This document shows, one piece after another, positions 12,937-24,249 of a stretch of DNA of 64,000 nt. The DNA is from Acanthopleura granulata. Lineage: Eukaryota > Mollusca > Polyplacophora > Chitonida > Chitonidae. The notes under the pieces were generated by a model that saw only the letters and a program-made list of their open reading frames with translations, had not been told where the DNA came from and made no database searches. The stretch is from NCBI GenBank assembly GCA_016165875.1, contig JABBOT010000008.1, positions 900,347-964,346 on the forward strand, read 5' to 3'. Each line of letters starts with the position of its first letter. The stretch's first letter is position 1. Made by a program: the position numbers and the translations under genes.

Positions 12937-13312
12937 GGGCCTGTTACGAGGCACATGTCGTGATTACATGTGTCCGGGTTAGGAACCGCGTAAGTTTAAG
13001 GCCCACACAAGGTGATTAAATTCACGGTCGGGTTTAAGTTCGTTTGGCGTTATCTCACTTAATGTATCGTCTGGAGGTGCTCTCTTTCCTCTTTTGGGTA
13101 ACATTAATCGGGACCAACGGCGAGAACCATCTTTGACACATCTGTGGGAATTTCAGCTTGGGCCATGATGTAGCATTGTCCCATCTGGACAATCAACCAC
13201 GCCAAACGAACTTAAACCCGACCGTGAATTTAATCACCTTGTGTGGGCCTTAAACTTACGCTGTTCCTAACCCGGACACATGTAATCACGACATGTGCCT
13301 CGTAACAGGCCC
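12937..13312. repeat. Near-perfect inverted repeat, two 114-base arms
   Basis: Left arm 12937-13050 and right arm 13199-13312 are reverse complements with one mismatch seen (aaccgcg against aacagcg), around a 148-base spacer. Ends read gggcctgttacgagg / cctcgtaacaggccc; inner ends read gtttggcgt / acgccaaac. It would fold into a long hairpin, and it lies in the putative intron 1 of gene 1. It could be a recently inserted foldback transposon or a local inverted duplication. No target duplication is obvious. Confidence 0.92.
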
Positions 13313-14145
13313 CATCGAAGTTTTGAGCCGCCGTTTACTTGCCATTTATTATGTTCATAATTTAAATACAGTCTATGACATTTCGTACAACGTTACGACA
13401 AGTGAGGAACTTTCGTGTTTGCCCTGACGTTATCACCTATCCATTTAATCCATGACAGAGGCAAAATTTTGTGACAGAATTTATAGACAAAGAACACCTG
13501 ACGTTCACAGTCACATACGCTGAAAATAACAAATATAAAGTCGGTAAGTGAGAGATGTTTACTGAGCAAAAAAGGCTAAGGGAAATTTTTGTTGGGAATA
13601 CCCATGCCTCTTCCAACATAGGGGATGAGATCTTGACATTCCCTTGGTTGACAGAAGCCTTATATTATATCAGCCTGTGTTATCGTGTTTTACTCAGCTC
13701 TGAAGCTGGGAAGAAACATAATAGGAACCAACTAGCGGAATATGTCAACAACGTAGCATAAAATGACGTCACGTTAGAAAGTGAACGTTAAAGACTACAG
13801 CACAGAGAGTCAAACCAGATCAGCGACAGCAGTGAGATAGTTTGCAAATGATCACACGTTACCGGTGAAATTTACCTCAATTAATTATTTTTGCTAACTG
13901 CTTATATATGTGTTTAAGAAGTAACAGTTTACACCCCCCTGGAAATCATCTATTTGTCGTAATACATCTGGGGACACGTCTATTATTTATGAGTCAGCTG
14001 GTCAGTTGACATATAAACTGATATTGTTCACAGCGAAATGGCGCAATATTGCCGAAGTGACCTTAATAAGTAGTGATTCATTCATAAACTGGACTTGAAG
14101 CCAAGAATTCCAGACTTTCATCTATGACGAGACTTTAAAACAGTT

Positions 14146-14425
14146 CGGGGTGGTATGATCCATGCCAGACAAGATGTAAGAGAAATTCTATCGTGGATTT
14201 GGTCCAAGCCAGGCGACATGTAATTAGAAATTGTCATGGGTCTGATCCAAGCCAAAGTAGATGTAATGAGAAATTGTGTCATGGGTGTGATCCAAGCCAG
14301 ACTAGATGTAATGAGAAATTCTCTCATGGATCTGATTCAAGCCAAAGTAGATGTAATGAGAAATTGTGTCATGGGTCTGATTCAAGCAAGACTTAAAGTA
14401 ATGAAAAATTCTGTCATGGGTAAAT
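14146..14425. repeat. 45-bp minisatellite, about 6 copies
   Basis: Clear copies start at 14236, 14281, 14326 and 14371, with decayed ones before 14236 and a partial after 14415. Two variants alternate: gccaaagtagatg...gtgtc and gccagactagatg...ctctc. The + strand reads as 15-residue repeats of the type MGLIQAKVDVMRN. Nothing indicates it is translated. Confidence 0.93.
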
Positions 14426-14514
14426 GTAGAGACTATGCTAAGTGTATGTTGAATGTGATGAATTTTATTGTGAAAATCAGAATGCTTTTGAGATTTACCC
14501 ATGGAAACTAGAGT

Positions 14515-17500
14515 TAGAAAGCGTTAATTGCATATTTTTCTGTCTTGGTCGATGTCTTTATTTAAATCTTCAATATGCGATCAGAAACAAACACATGCTT
14601 TCAGTACCTTCGCCAGATGTGTGATTAAGATAGTTTCTCTTGATGAGAGACTCTCTTACCCACAAAGAGATGCTAAACGACGGGCAGATAAAGCATTATG
14701 GCAGCTGGACTGGCCTTTCATCTTGCTCAGGAAACCCACCATTCACACCATCCATCACGCTTTTGTTTGAGAAGATCACAAATTTGTTCCGAAAAAGCAG
14801 TTAAGATTAATGTATATGTTTTTTTTTTCTTCTTGCCGTATCGATGCCTTCAATGGGGGAATGCTTCTATGCAGGTGGTGGGATTCAATTTAGCATATTT
14901 CATCTAGAGCCTATCCCTGATTTTCCAGGATGGGCTGTGTCGGCCATAATGGATTCCCGAATCAAGCCGTGACCTTTGCAAACCCGGCATAATGGCGTCG
15001 TGCTTTACCCGAATAACTGTATAATTGCTGAATTCTTTGTGTAGCATGTTCGCCGCTACAAGCATCAATTATCTGTCTGCTGCCAGGGAAGATTTGCAGT
15101 TTGCTAAACACTGTTTAAATAACTATTCCTCCACATGTTTAGCTGACACTCAGCATTATGATATCCAGGAATTGATAATGGTTAATTTTTTACCAAAAAA
15201 ACCGAGTCTGACAGGAAAACATGTCAAAACCGTCGCTAGAAATGTAATTAATATGAATGTCAAACTCGTTAATTAAATGCCTCAAAAGACGTGTTCCAAA
15301 ACTTTATTGAATCTCTAATCACTCGCTGCTATATTTTTACCCTAAGCATGTCCTTGACTGATGTGAAACTTTGTCCACTCATTCCACTCATCCATCCATC
15401 TTGGTGTTCTGCTGATTAAGCTATACTTGATTATTTATGTTTTTATTTCGGCTGAGAGTAATTGGCTAAATTCATCGCTCGGTAGTGAAAAATTTTCGGT
15501 CTGAATATTCTGTCAATAAATTTTATCGATCAAAAGGCCCATCATAGAACAGTCATCCATCCGCCAATCGCTGTAATAAATTCATAAATACGACTCGTTT
15601 GATTGCCAGTATAGCTTATTTTGGACGACTGTATCGGGTTTTGTTTACCACCTGCTGGCCTTGATCAGAACAACGAACATTACGTCAGTACCCAGGCGTC
15701 AACCAGAGCAAACGTTCAAGTCAGTAATCGTAAAACAAATTTCCATAACAACGCTCGGTACAAACCACCAAAGACACTTTGTCACATCAGCTTTAGTTTT
15801 AGTATGGTAACGATGTATAAATGAAAAAGTGTCGGTCAAATCAAGATTTATAAAATTGCTCCCAGCGATACCCTAAATTCCCGAGAAGATAGGCGTTTTT
15901 TCATGATGTACAGAGCACAGTTTTGTCATGAGATGACAATACAACAAAGGAATGACTGACCCATCTTTAAAACGTCAGAAACATAGTCTGTAACGCAAAT
16001 TTATGTGACCATTCACTTAGGCCTACCAAAAGCAACATTTATGAGTCTGGACATACATGCCATTTAAAAATTCCAGAACTACAGGATAATATCTCACAAA
16101 TACATTACCCAATTACAGGCATTTATTAATTCTGTGTTACCAAAGTTAAGAAACTACGAAACTGTATACTGTACTCTATAATGGTGGTGTTAAAGGAAAC
16201 TATGAAGTAAAATGATACCCGTATCGATGTGAACAAGCCCTCATGTGGTCGTGTAAACCTCTTACCCTGTACTTATCATGGAATAAATGTTACATTCAAC
16301 CCTTTAATGTCTTATGTACATAGTAATGACAATCGCTGTTTGCTGCGTAATGGATGTTTGAATAACCTATCGAGGTACTTTCATTATACCCTCTATTCTG
16401 TTAACTTGGCAATTGTGTGATGCTTGACCGCGGTTGGAAGATATGCTGATATGGGAATCGAAACCCCTAAGTGACAAAACGGTCTCCGGTCGACTTTTTG
16501 TTAGTTCGCAATAATATAGCCTAGGGCGTCTGAAGCTGCTCCATGAATTAAGGTAGACGGTGTATTGGCAAGTTCTGTCTGAGAAAAACAGGCTCATTAA
16601 GCGTATTTTGAAAAATCGAAAGTGACAATTGTGTTATACGCGATCGTGTGTCAGTGGGGGCGAGTGAAATGTAGGGAGTAGTTCTGTGCTAGAAAATTAG
16701 AACATGTCTAGTCATTGGCCACTCGAGCCACCCATGTATCACTGTTATGTCACAAGTGCGGATTACTTGTTCTCTGTTAAGATATGTATTTGGAATGATT
16801 ATTACAACTCAACGGGTTTTGTAAACATGTCCCTAGAGGGCTATCTCTTTCATTGTCTCCCATTTATAAGTCTCAGCTACTACTGCAACTTCTACAATTC
16901 CTTTAATCCGTCAAATTTATAAACTTTTATTGAAATAATGGTACAACTGAAATATATCTTGAAAGTCCTGGCTGATAATACAGTCCATGAAATGAAATTG
17001 AAATTAGTAGTCGAATTGTGTGCAGCTGCCGCCATAGTGCATTGCCATGTACTCGATATTGCAATAAATTCTTCTCAATTTATCATCCCACATTCTCTTT
17101 TCTTACGAACCTCCCAAGGTTCACATGCTAATGGCAACCGGGATAATGAATGGCATTGACCTCATTCTCTGAAACTCTGAGATATTGAAAACTACACCGC
17201 CAAACTTTTCCTATAACGTAAAATGTCTGCATTAACCGGGATATGACTAGCTTTTAGTGTTCTGTTCATCATGTGTCTCGTACTCTCTCCGCGATGGGCG
17301 GACACTTAACACTTACACAAGGATAAAAGGTGGAATCGGTTGAACTGACCGGCGATGACCCGCACTAGTTTCTGAAGATTCATCTGATTCATTAACCCAG
17401 AGTATAAAGAATGTGTGTCAGCGTGTCATATATTTATTGTATTCATTTATTTGAGCAATTTTTGTTGATCAGTTGATTGAGGTTGTCTGGGAAAGTGCCT

Positions 17501-17780
17501 CAAACCATTCTGGTCATCACGGAGTTTCATATATGTGTATAAAGCTCAACTGACAAATTGCATTTAGGAAAAAGTATGCATCACTATTAATTATAATTTG
17601 TTTAGCAAGCACATACGTTTTTACATGTATACAGCTGTCTGTTGGTTATTACATACGTTTATAATGTAAACACTATAATGCAGTGATTCTTCTTTGCTGT
17701 CTACGGTAATGTCGCAGTGGAAGCTTCTCAGTCAAAAGTATGTACATCTGGTATTGAAAACCATCTGCGATAAAACTGCC
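14515..17780. other. Intronic DNA without recognised content
   Basis: Part of putative intron 1 of gene 1. Short frames only; the 73-codon ATG frame at 16938 has a slightly hydrophobic middle but no donor of suitable phase was found. Confidence 0.5.
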
Positions 17781-17990
17781 AGGCAAGGTTATCAGAGTAT
17801 GATAAAGTGTAATGTGGTGAAATAAATTGTAATAGGTATATACACAGGCGAGGTTTTTACAGTGTCTTAAAGTGTAATAAAGAGTAAAGTATGATAAAGT
17901 TAAATAGGTATATACACAGGCGAGGTTATTACAGTGTCTTAAAGTGTAATAAAGAGTAAAGTATGATAAAGTTAAATAGGTATATACACA
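17781..17990. repeat. 72-bp minisatellite, two good copies plus partials
   Basis: aggtatatacaca recurs at 72-base steps (around 17835, 17907, 17979), with aaagtgtaataaagagtaaa between. A decayed copy precedes it near 17781-17830. Lies in putative intron 1 of gene 1. Confidence 0.9.
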
Positions 17991-18399
17991 AAACGTGGCC
18001 ATGGTAGAGCTAAGAGCGTTCCAGCCTTCCTAGCCCACTTGATGTATTACTGCTTAGAAAAGAAAACAGAGGAAATACTTGCTTGCCACCTGTGTTGCAA
18101 CGATTTTGCAGCTCAGCATGACTATTATGGAAGAACGATTGCTTCATGGCAATATGTATTAGATTAATGTATGTATATTCTTTGGGGAAACGAGCAAATA
18201 ATTAAAATGTGTATCTCCTTACATTTATGCTGAATGCTGGTTTTTATGTTAGGTGACAAACATATTTCACAGTGAAATTAACTCTTTACTTGCAGGTTAC
18301 GGTGAATACGTATAATGTAACGTAGTCTTTTTCTACTATTTAAAAACGATAATCGGATGACATATATATAAATATAGGTTAACATCTGGAAATGTCTCA

Positions 18400-19292
18400 C
18401 TGTTACCATGCCTATGTGCTCCATGTTATCCTCGGGAAATATCACATCTTCATACATTCATACATATACTGTACCATGTCAGGTTCTTGTTCAGGGCAGT
18501 GAGATATAAAATGTCATATGTTATTCATACATAGTCTCATATAGTGTCTTGTTTTAGGTTAGGACACTGTAAAGAAATATAAATCTTCATAGAATCTCTA
18601 TCCTGATAGTTTTCTAGTTTGAGTTAGGGCATCATAAAGAAATGTCAGGCCATGTTCATGAGTATTGTGTGATGTTTTCCCCTGTTTTCGGCCTGACCAT
18701 AGATTTAGCCTTTTGGGTTTCTCAGTCCTTTTGAGACATCCTGTTCTGATAAAATTAACACGGGGAAGATTGGTAAAATATGAGAAAAATTGGAAATGAG
18801 ACATCCTGGTTGAAAATTCTGGCTAAAAATCTGTGGGCCTGACCGTGTCAGTAAAGATCACATGTGTCATACCCTTGTATATTGTATCATGTGAGCTTCC
18901 CCTTGTAAGTTAGGGAAATATCAAGGAATATCTGATCTTGTCTACTGTACCATTTTGGTTTCCTGTTTTATATCCAGAAAACATAATGTGCTCATGTATA
19001 CTGTACAATAATGGTTTCCACCTTTAAATGGGGAAAATATCCAGAAATACCATATTCTGTCGTGGATGCCTTACTATGCTAGTTTCCCGTTTTAGCTCAT
19101 TACGGTATCAAGAAATGTCAAATCATGTTCGTATATACTTTACTGTCCTGAAAATATCAAGAAATACCATATCGTGATCTTATTTACTGTAACGTGTTAG
19201 TTTGTTTTCACAAGGCAGGTCAGTACCAAGACACCACCTCAACGTGTTCATGTATACTGTACCACGTTTTTTCGGTTTTAGGTCAGGGCAGT
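18400..19292. repeat. Degenerate ~75-bp tandem repeat running into exon 2
   Basis: Recurring phrases in order: tgtatactgtacca, gtttcctgttttag, gtcagggcagt, atatcaagaaat. Examples lie near 18463-18500, 18551-18580, 18905-18945, 18991-19050, 19090-19165 and 19246-19292. The final unit provides the polypyrimidine tract and AG of exon 2 and matches its first ten or so bases. Confidence 0.7.
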
Positions 19293-19418
19293 AACGATGA
19301 AGTTCGGCTCCTTAAGGACCTCTTCGAGAGTTACAACCACTTGATCAGACCAGTGAGAAAAATTGAGGATACCGTCCAGGTGAACTTCAGCCTTGCCCTC
19401 AGCCAGTTGATCAACATC
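19282..19418 (+). CDS. nAChR gene 1, exon 2 (extracellular N-terminus)
   Basis: This is the first extracellular exon of a Cys-loop receptor subunit. The acceptor is ggttttag|gt and the donor is atc|gtaagt. The 137 bases are two bases of a split codon plus 45 codons, so it enters in phase 1 and leaves in phase 0. The translation has the N-terminal helix (DEVRLLKDLFESYNHLIRPV) and beta-strand 1 ending SQLINI, as in nicotinic subunits. NFS is a possible N-glycosylation sequon. The same boundaries and phases recur in the second gene at 63184-63329. The first ten or so exon bases resemble copies of the degenerate repeat that fills the end of the preceding intron. Confidence 0.93.
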
Positions 19419-20198
19419 GTAAGTAGACATTAACAGTGACAAAAAAACCCATCCAGTTGATCAAGACTATATTAGCCAAGACATTACAACACGTAAAGAC
19501 ATCAGGTTTAGGGAGGACATGGGCATTAGTTCTTTACCACAAATTTTACTTCACCAACCCACCAGTTGTTATAACGTGGTGTCACGCAATCTGAGATCTG
19601 AGAAACTGTGTAAAGTAAGAAATTCAAGAGTATGCTTCAAAAGAAAAGTTCGGTATACTTTGGCCTGGAAGAAATTGACCTCCGCGTTGTTATCCGGTAT
19701 TTAGTTAAGTTAACGAATGCTTTTACCCTAAGCATTTACCTTTGAAAACTTTTCCTGGCCTCTGTGTAATTTACCTTTTGTCCTCCGACTGGTTTGCAGG
19801 CATTGTGTCAAGACTTATTTTAGAATTCCTTGTAACCAAACAAATGCAGATACTATTATCTTTGTTAATGTGTCCTGCCAGCGTCAGTACGGGTATTTTC
19901 ATAGTGTATTTACAGAGAAGTCCCATGTCAGCTGTTTGCGGTCAGATTAGTGGTTATAGATTCTTTCTTATCTAGTTCTCGCGGGTTTGTTTGTCTACAG
20001 GTGGTGACACGTCGTTATTTATTGATAAAAACGCACATCAGTACTCGTTTGTAAATCAACACCGACGATCTGGAGCAAAAGATGATTTTTTTAGGTTTTA
20101 TCAAAAGATATTCTTTGATAAACAGTATTAAAAATAAACCTTCGACACCAGATGTCCAAAAGTATAAAGTAACTGACATGTTTGTTTTCTTAATATCC

Positions 20199-20258
20199 GC
20201 ATGATATTCTTGAGTACGACGTAAAACACCAATCAAATAAATAAATAAATAAATAAAA
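20199..20258 (+). mobile_element. SINE 3' end fragment with (AAAT)n tail
   Basis: Reads gcatgatattcttgagtacg, acgtaaaacaccaatcaaat, then ataaataaataaataaa, the terminal domain and tail of the SINE. It lies in intron 2 of gene 1. Confidence 0.75.
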
Positions 20259-20749
20259 TCCACATGAATATGACAGAAGGGGAGATAACACCATCTTGTC
20301 AGCAGTTATCGTTATTTTTATGTATATGTATATCTTCGGATATATTTGCAAATTCCACGTGCCACGAGGTAACAAATTTTCTCTAGCTAGCTATTTTCTT
20401 TGTATTGGTGTATCTTCTCCCAGTAACACGTTGATATCATGCACTGAGTATATTCTGTACTGAGCTATTTTATGATCGCTTGATTACTGATGGAGTGCAT
20501 ATATGTATATGAAACGTCATTGAATGGTTTTCCTTCTCCTGATGTGGGCAGTATTCCACTCACTGATATAACAAATGGTCTAATTCTCAAGACTATACCT
20601 AAACAGTCGTGTGTAACAAATTTATAGCTGTGGAGTAAATATGAAACCGCGTTGAACCATTTTGTCTCCGTGCGGGTAATATTCTAGTGACAGATGTAAT
20701 AAAACTGTTCGGAATTTGACCTTTAGTTTGGACGATTTTCTTCTTTCAG

Positions 20750-20794
20750 GACGAAAAGAACCAAATCATGAAGACAAACGTTTGGTTACAGCTG
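20750..20794 (+). CDS. nAChR gene 1, exon 3 (45-nt loop D exon)
   Basis: A 15-codon exon between ttctttcag| and |gtatgt, reading DEKNQIMKTNVWLQL. A 45-base exon with DEKNQ at its start is a hallmark of nicotinic receptor genes across animals. The Trp in NVWLQL is the loop D tryptophan (Trp55 in vertebrate alpha7 numbering) on the complementary side of the agonist site. It is retained here, so the subunit could provide a minus face. Phase 0 at both ends. Confidence 0.95.
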
Positions 20795-21084
20795 GTATGT
20801 GTATTATAAGGCCTGAAATTATAGCAGCAATTTTTGCGCATAAAAACGCAAGTTGTCTCTATTCGGGTTCCGTATTTGATTGACATATAAACCATCTACA
20901 ATCTAAACAAAGTGTAAAACTTCAAATCAAATTCATTGAGCCTGTAGATTTGTTGATAATATATCTGTAGTCTCCAAATCTGAGTATAAATAAAAAAAGT
21001 GTCAGTGATACAGAAAGTACTGAGAGTCAGTGGTGATATACAAAGCGTATTTATGATGGATGTTTATGATAACTGAATCACTGC

Positions 21085-21175
21085 TTATTTCACCAACGTA
21101 ACTGAATGCTTCTTTTAGTTGGATAACCGAATCATTACTTCGTTCAGTAGGATAACTGAATTGCTGCTTCTTTCG
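21085..21175. repeat. Short degenerate tandem repeat in intron 3
   Basis: About 48-base units of gataactgaatcactgctt / ggataaccgaatcattactt / ggataactgaattgctgctt, just before the exon 4 acceptor. Confidence 0.55.
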
Positions 21176-21209
21176 CTCTTTTACCCCACGTTCTCGGTTT
21201 TTATCACAG

Positions 21210-21319
21210 TATTGGTTCGACTACCAGCTATCCTGGGACCCCACTGAGTACGGGGGTATCAGTGTCATCCGGTTACCGTCCGACAAACTCTGGACACCAG
21301 ATATAGTCTTATTCAACAA
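21210..21319 (+). CDS. nAChR gene 1, exon 4 (loop A exon)
   Basis: A 110-base exon with acceptor ttatcacag| and donor aacaa|gtgagt, entering in phase 0 and leaving in phase 2. It encodes [11 protein letters not shown], then EYGG, and ends [10 protein letters not shown]. This matches the conserved 110-base exon of nicotinic genes. Loop A carries Phe where alpha subunits have the ligand-binding Tyr (Tyr93), consistent with a non-alpha subunit. It joins exon 5 through a split Asn codon (aa|t). Confidence 0.95.
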
Positions 21320-22634
21320 GTGAGTATGGGGTTGTCTCAAACTCTCAGCAGGTCAAATCACTTCTGATTCAGTCAAGAACTGAAGATGTCAAGAACTGAA
21401 ATGTGATTTGAACGTTTATTTATAAATCTTAGGAGTTAATCGACTTGTCTCCCCCGGTGTGCCGTGGATTGCCCAGCTCTCAGAGTTCGTTGGTCTTTGG
21501 TGACAATACGCAATATGCTGTGCATATCTGTATGTCACATGTGGGAAGCTCATCAGTAACGTTTCAGGGGCTGGCGGTTTGCTCTGGGCTCCAAAGTTTT
21601 CTTTCTATAAGTAAAAACTTCGTGACTGTGGCATTGAACAATAACCACGTGACATTAATAAAAATATATTCGTTTCACCAATAATATGTCCTTCAGGTGG
21701 TATGGAAGTACATGTAATCACAAATGGAAATAGGCTGAAAAATTTATGCGTGGGGATGAAGTTTTATCGGATTCATGGCTTTCAATTCAAGATTTAGTCA
21801 GAATTTAACAGTGATAAACATGAGGAGAACAGTGTTCCATTTACATTTGAGACGAACTGATTAGAACAGTATTATTGCAGATAAAACATAACTTCACCCC
21901 AAACAGATAATAAGTTTTTAAGAATATGTAAGTAAGTTGACTTCGTCTTTGTACGTAACTTGCCCTAGCCATTTTTGTTGTTATTCCCGGAATGTTATAA
22001 ATCATTCATATTCATTAGCTAGAGTTATTCCCCTTGATCGTGCGTGTTGCTGAAATATCTCCAGTAGATGGTGTGTTGTTATTAATACTACAAACATAAA
22101 TCGTATAATTGCTATTTTAAATAGATATTATTTCCTGATAATATGTTTTCTTGGTATTGTACAGGCATGTTTCAAAAAAAAATTATTGCTTAAAAATTCG
22201 AAAGATTTTTAAAAGAAAATGCGGTCTCATTTTTGTTTTTATTGAACATATTGGTTAATTCAGTAAGATTTTATTGATATGACGTGAACCCTCTATTTTT
22301 CAGTCTTGTAAATGTATAGATCATGTGAGATATTCGTGGTGTGGTTTGATCAATAAAACACTGATGGAAAATGTTAAGTTTTGTGCTTTTTCTTATATAT
22401 CGAATTAAAACCTTGCATTGCATCGTCATCGCCCTAAAACTACTGTTATATTCATATCCATAGTTAGTCATTTGGCTAGGATGACAAATGACCATATTCC
22501 AAGTCTTGCTTATCTACCCTTGTTATTACTATAGTATATGTAGGTCAAAAAATCTGTCTTGCTTTGCACTTCCCTTTCTTTTACATGTATTCCAAATGTA
22601 TTGGTAATCCATTCTTTTCCGTTTTGACTTCCAG

Positions 22635-23622
22635 TGCTGATGGCAAATACGAGGTGTCGTATAAGTCAAACTGTGTGATATACAGTAACGGCCAAATAAA
22701 CTGGATTCCACCTGCCATCTACCAGAGCTCCTGCACAATTGATGTCCAGTACTTCCCATTCGACGAACAAAAGTGTGAAATGAAATTCGGTTCGTGGACA
22801 TTTACGGGAAAACAGCTGAAGTTTGCCTGGTACGAAGGAATGGATAGAGTGGACCTGAATGATTACTTGAAGAGTGGTACCTGGGACATCATAGCTTGTC
22901 CAGGCCGTATCGACGACAAGGCAGATCAACGGACCAATGAAATTACAAAGCAGGTGGTATTTACCATGGTGCTGCGCAGGAAAACACTTTTCTATACCGT
23001 CAATTTAATTATTCCATGTGTTTTGATATCCTTTGTGAGCGTTTGTGTGTTTGCGCTTCCGGCTGACGCTGGGGAGAAGATGACTCTGTGTATCTCCATT
23101 TTACTGGCGCTTGTCGTGTTCATGTTACTGGTCTCCAAGATTCTTCCACCGTCGCTTCGGATTCCGCTCATCGCTAAGTACCTACTTTTTACATTTGTAA
23201 TGAACATATTTGCCATTTTCATAACTGTGATCATCATTAACCGGAACTATCGAACCCCGCGTACACATCGTATGCCCTACTGGGTGCGTATCGTCTTCCT
23301 CAGATATCTGCCAAAATTGTTACTCATGGAGCGGCCTGACCACGAGGAACGCTGGAAGAAACGAGAGCCTATAGAGCCTCAAACTATAGACCAAAATGAC
23401 ACCAGACAGTATACACTGAACCGGCGAACGGACCTTTTGGAGCTTACGGAAATTCACCATCCGAACTGTAAGCTAAACCCCAAGGCGGCACCCCCAACGT
23501 ATGAGAAAGCTGTTCATAACAGTCAGGAGGGGGTGATACCCATGACGCCCGAGATCCACAAGGCCACCGAGTCGCTGATGTTTATTTCTCAACACCTGCG
23601 CAGCGAGGAGGAATATGACAAT
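22635..23622 (+). CDS. nAChR gene 1, exon 5: Cys-loop, M1-M3 and cytoplasmic loop
   Basis: The main exon, one base plus 329 codons, from acceptor cttccag| to donor gacaat|gtaagt. In order it encodes ADGKYEV, loop E, the 13-residue Cys-loop (C-TIDVQYFPFDEQK-C), loop B (GSWTF), and loop C (DIIACPGRI, a single Cys and no vicinal pair). M1 follows (LFYTVNLIIPCVLISF), then M2 beginning GEKMTLCIS and ending in ILPPSL, M3, and a cytoplasmic loop of about 130 residues ending in the amphipathic pre-M4 helix. Glu at -1' with no inserted Pro predicts a cation channel, and M2 ends with Lys at 20' as in vertebrate beta2/beta4. The product should be a plasma-membrane subunit of a pentameric ligand-gated channel. 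The missing loop C pair makes it a non-alpha subunit, needing an alpha partner for acetylcholine sites. The cytoplasmic loop holds PPTY (23491-23502), a WW-domain ligand type. Several introns present in this part of vertebrate nAChR genes are absent. Confidence 0.97.
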
Positions 23623-23663
23623 GTAAGTTCAAGTGTGAATTGGTTACGGTATGCAACATGATT

Positions 23664-23878
23664 TAAAAAGCGGATATTTGAGTCAAAGCATTTATATATT
23701 ACAATAGGCATGGAACGGAAGTGTAGGAATGCACATTTGTCATTTACACCTATGAAGAGATAATCATTCTAGACAAACCAACCAAGCAAAGGGGTTGGGC
23801 AATAAAAAATAAGAACCTTTCAGCAGCTAAAAAGCGGATATTTGAGTGAGATCATTTAAATATTACAATAGGCATGAA
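23664..23878. repeat. Direct repeat, ~50 bases, 164 apart (intron 5)
   Basis: taaaaagcggatatttgagt begins at 23664 and again at 23828. Both are followed by a similar catttaaatattacaatagg and gcatg. Confidence 0.8.
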
Positions 23879-24249
23879 GTGTATTTTCATACCAGACCAG
23901 TTCAAATGCTTTATGCGAAGTATCCTAATCACTGTTCAAATTTTAAGACAATATCCAAAGTCACATTCGCAAAGGTCAGTTTCAGTCGTGTTTTATAACG
24001 GAATGCCTCAAATATAGGAGGGAGCCCACAATTTTAACATTGGAAGGTTCATTTTGTAATATACACAATGTCCTGATATAAAGCAAGAAAAGGTATAAAA
24101 GTATACAGGTACGCTTTCGTTGTAACTGTTCGTATAAACATAGTGGTGGTATTATAACTCCACCATGTTTATAACTCCACCATGTGCCCCTAGCCCCACG
24201 CTGAGCGGAATTAGATGTACAATTACAAAGCATATCGACCAAGTATCTT

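Noticed and set aside
14236..14511. Protein of 15-residue repeats (MGLIQAKVDVMRN type)
   Set aside because: Same reasoning: a 45-base minisatellite keeps frames open on both strands. Kept as a repeat.
17673..18002. Minus-strand 109-codon frame rich in Tyr, Thr and Leu
   Set aside because: It is the 72-base repeat read in an open frame.
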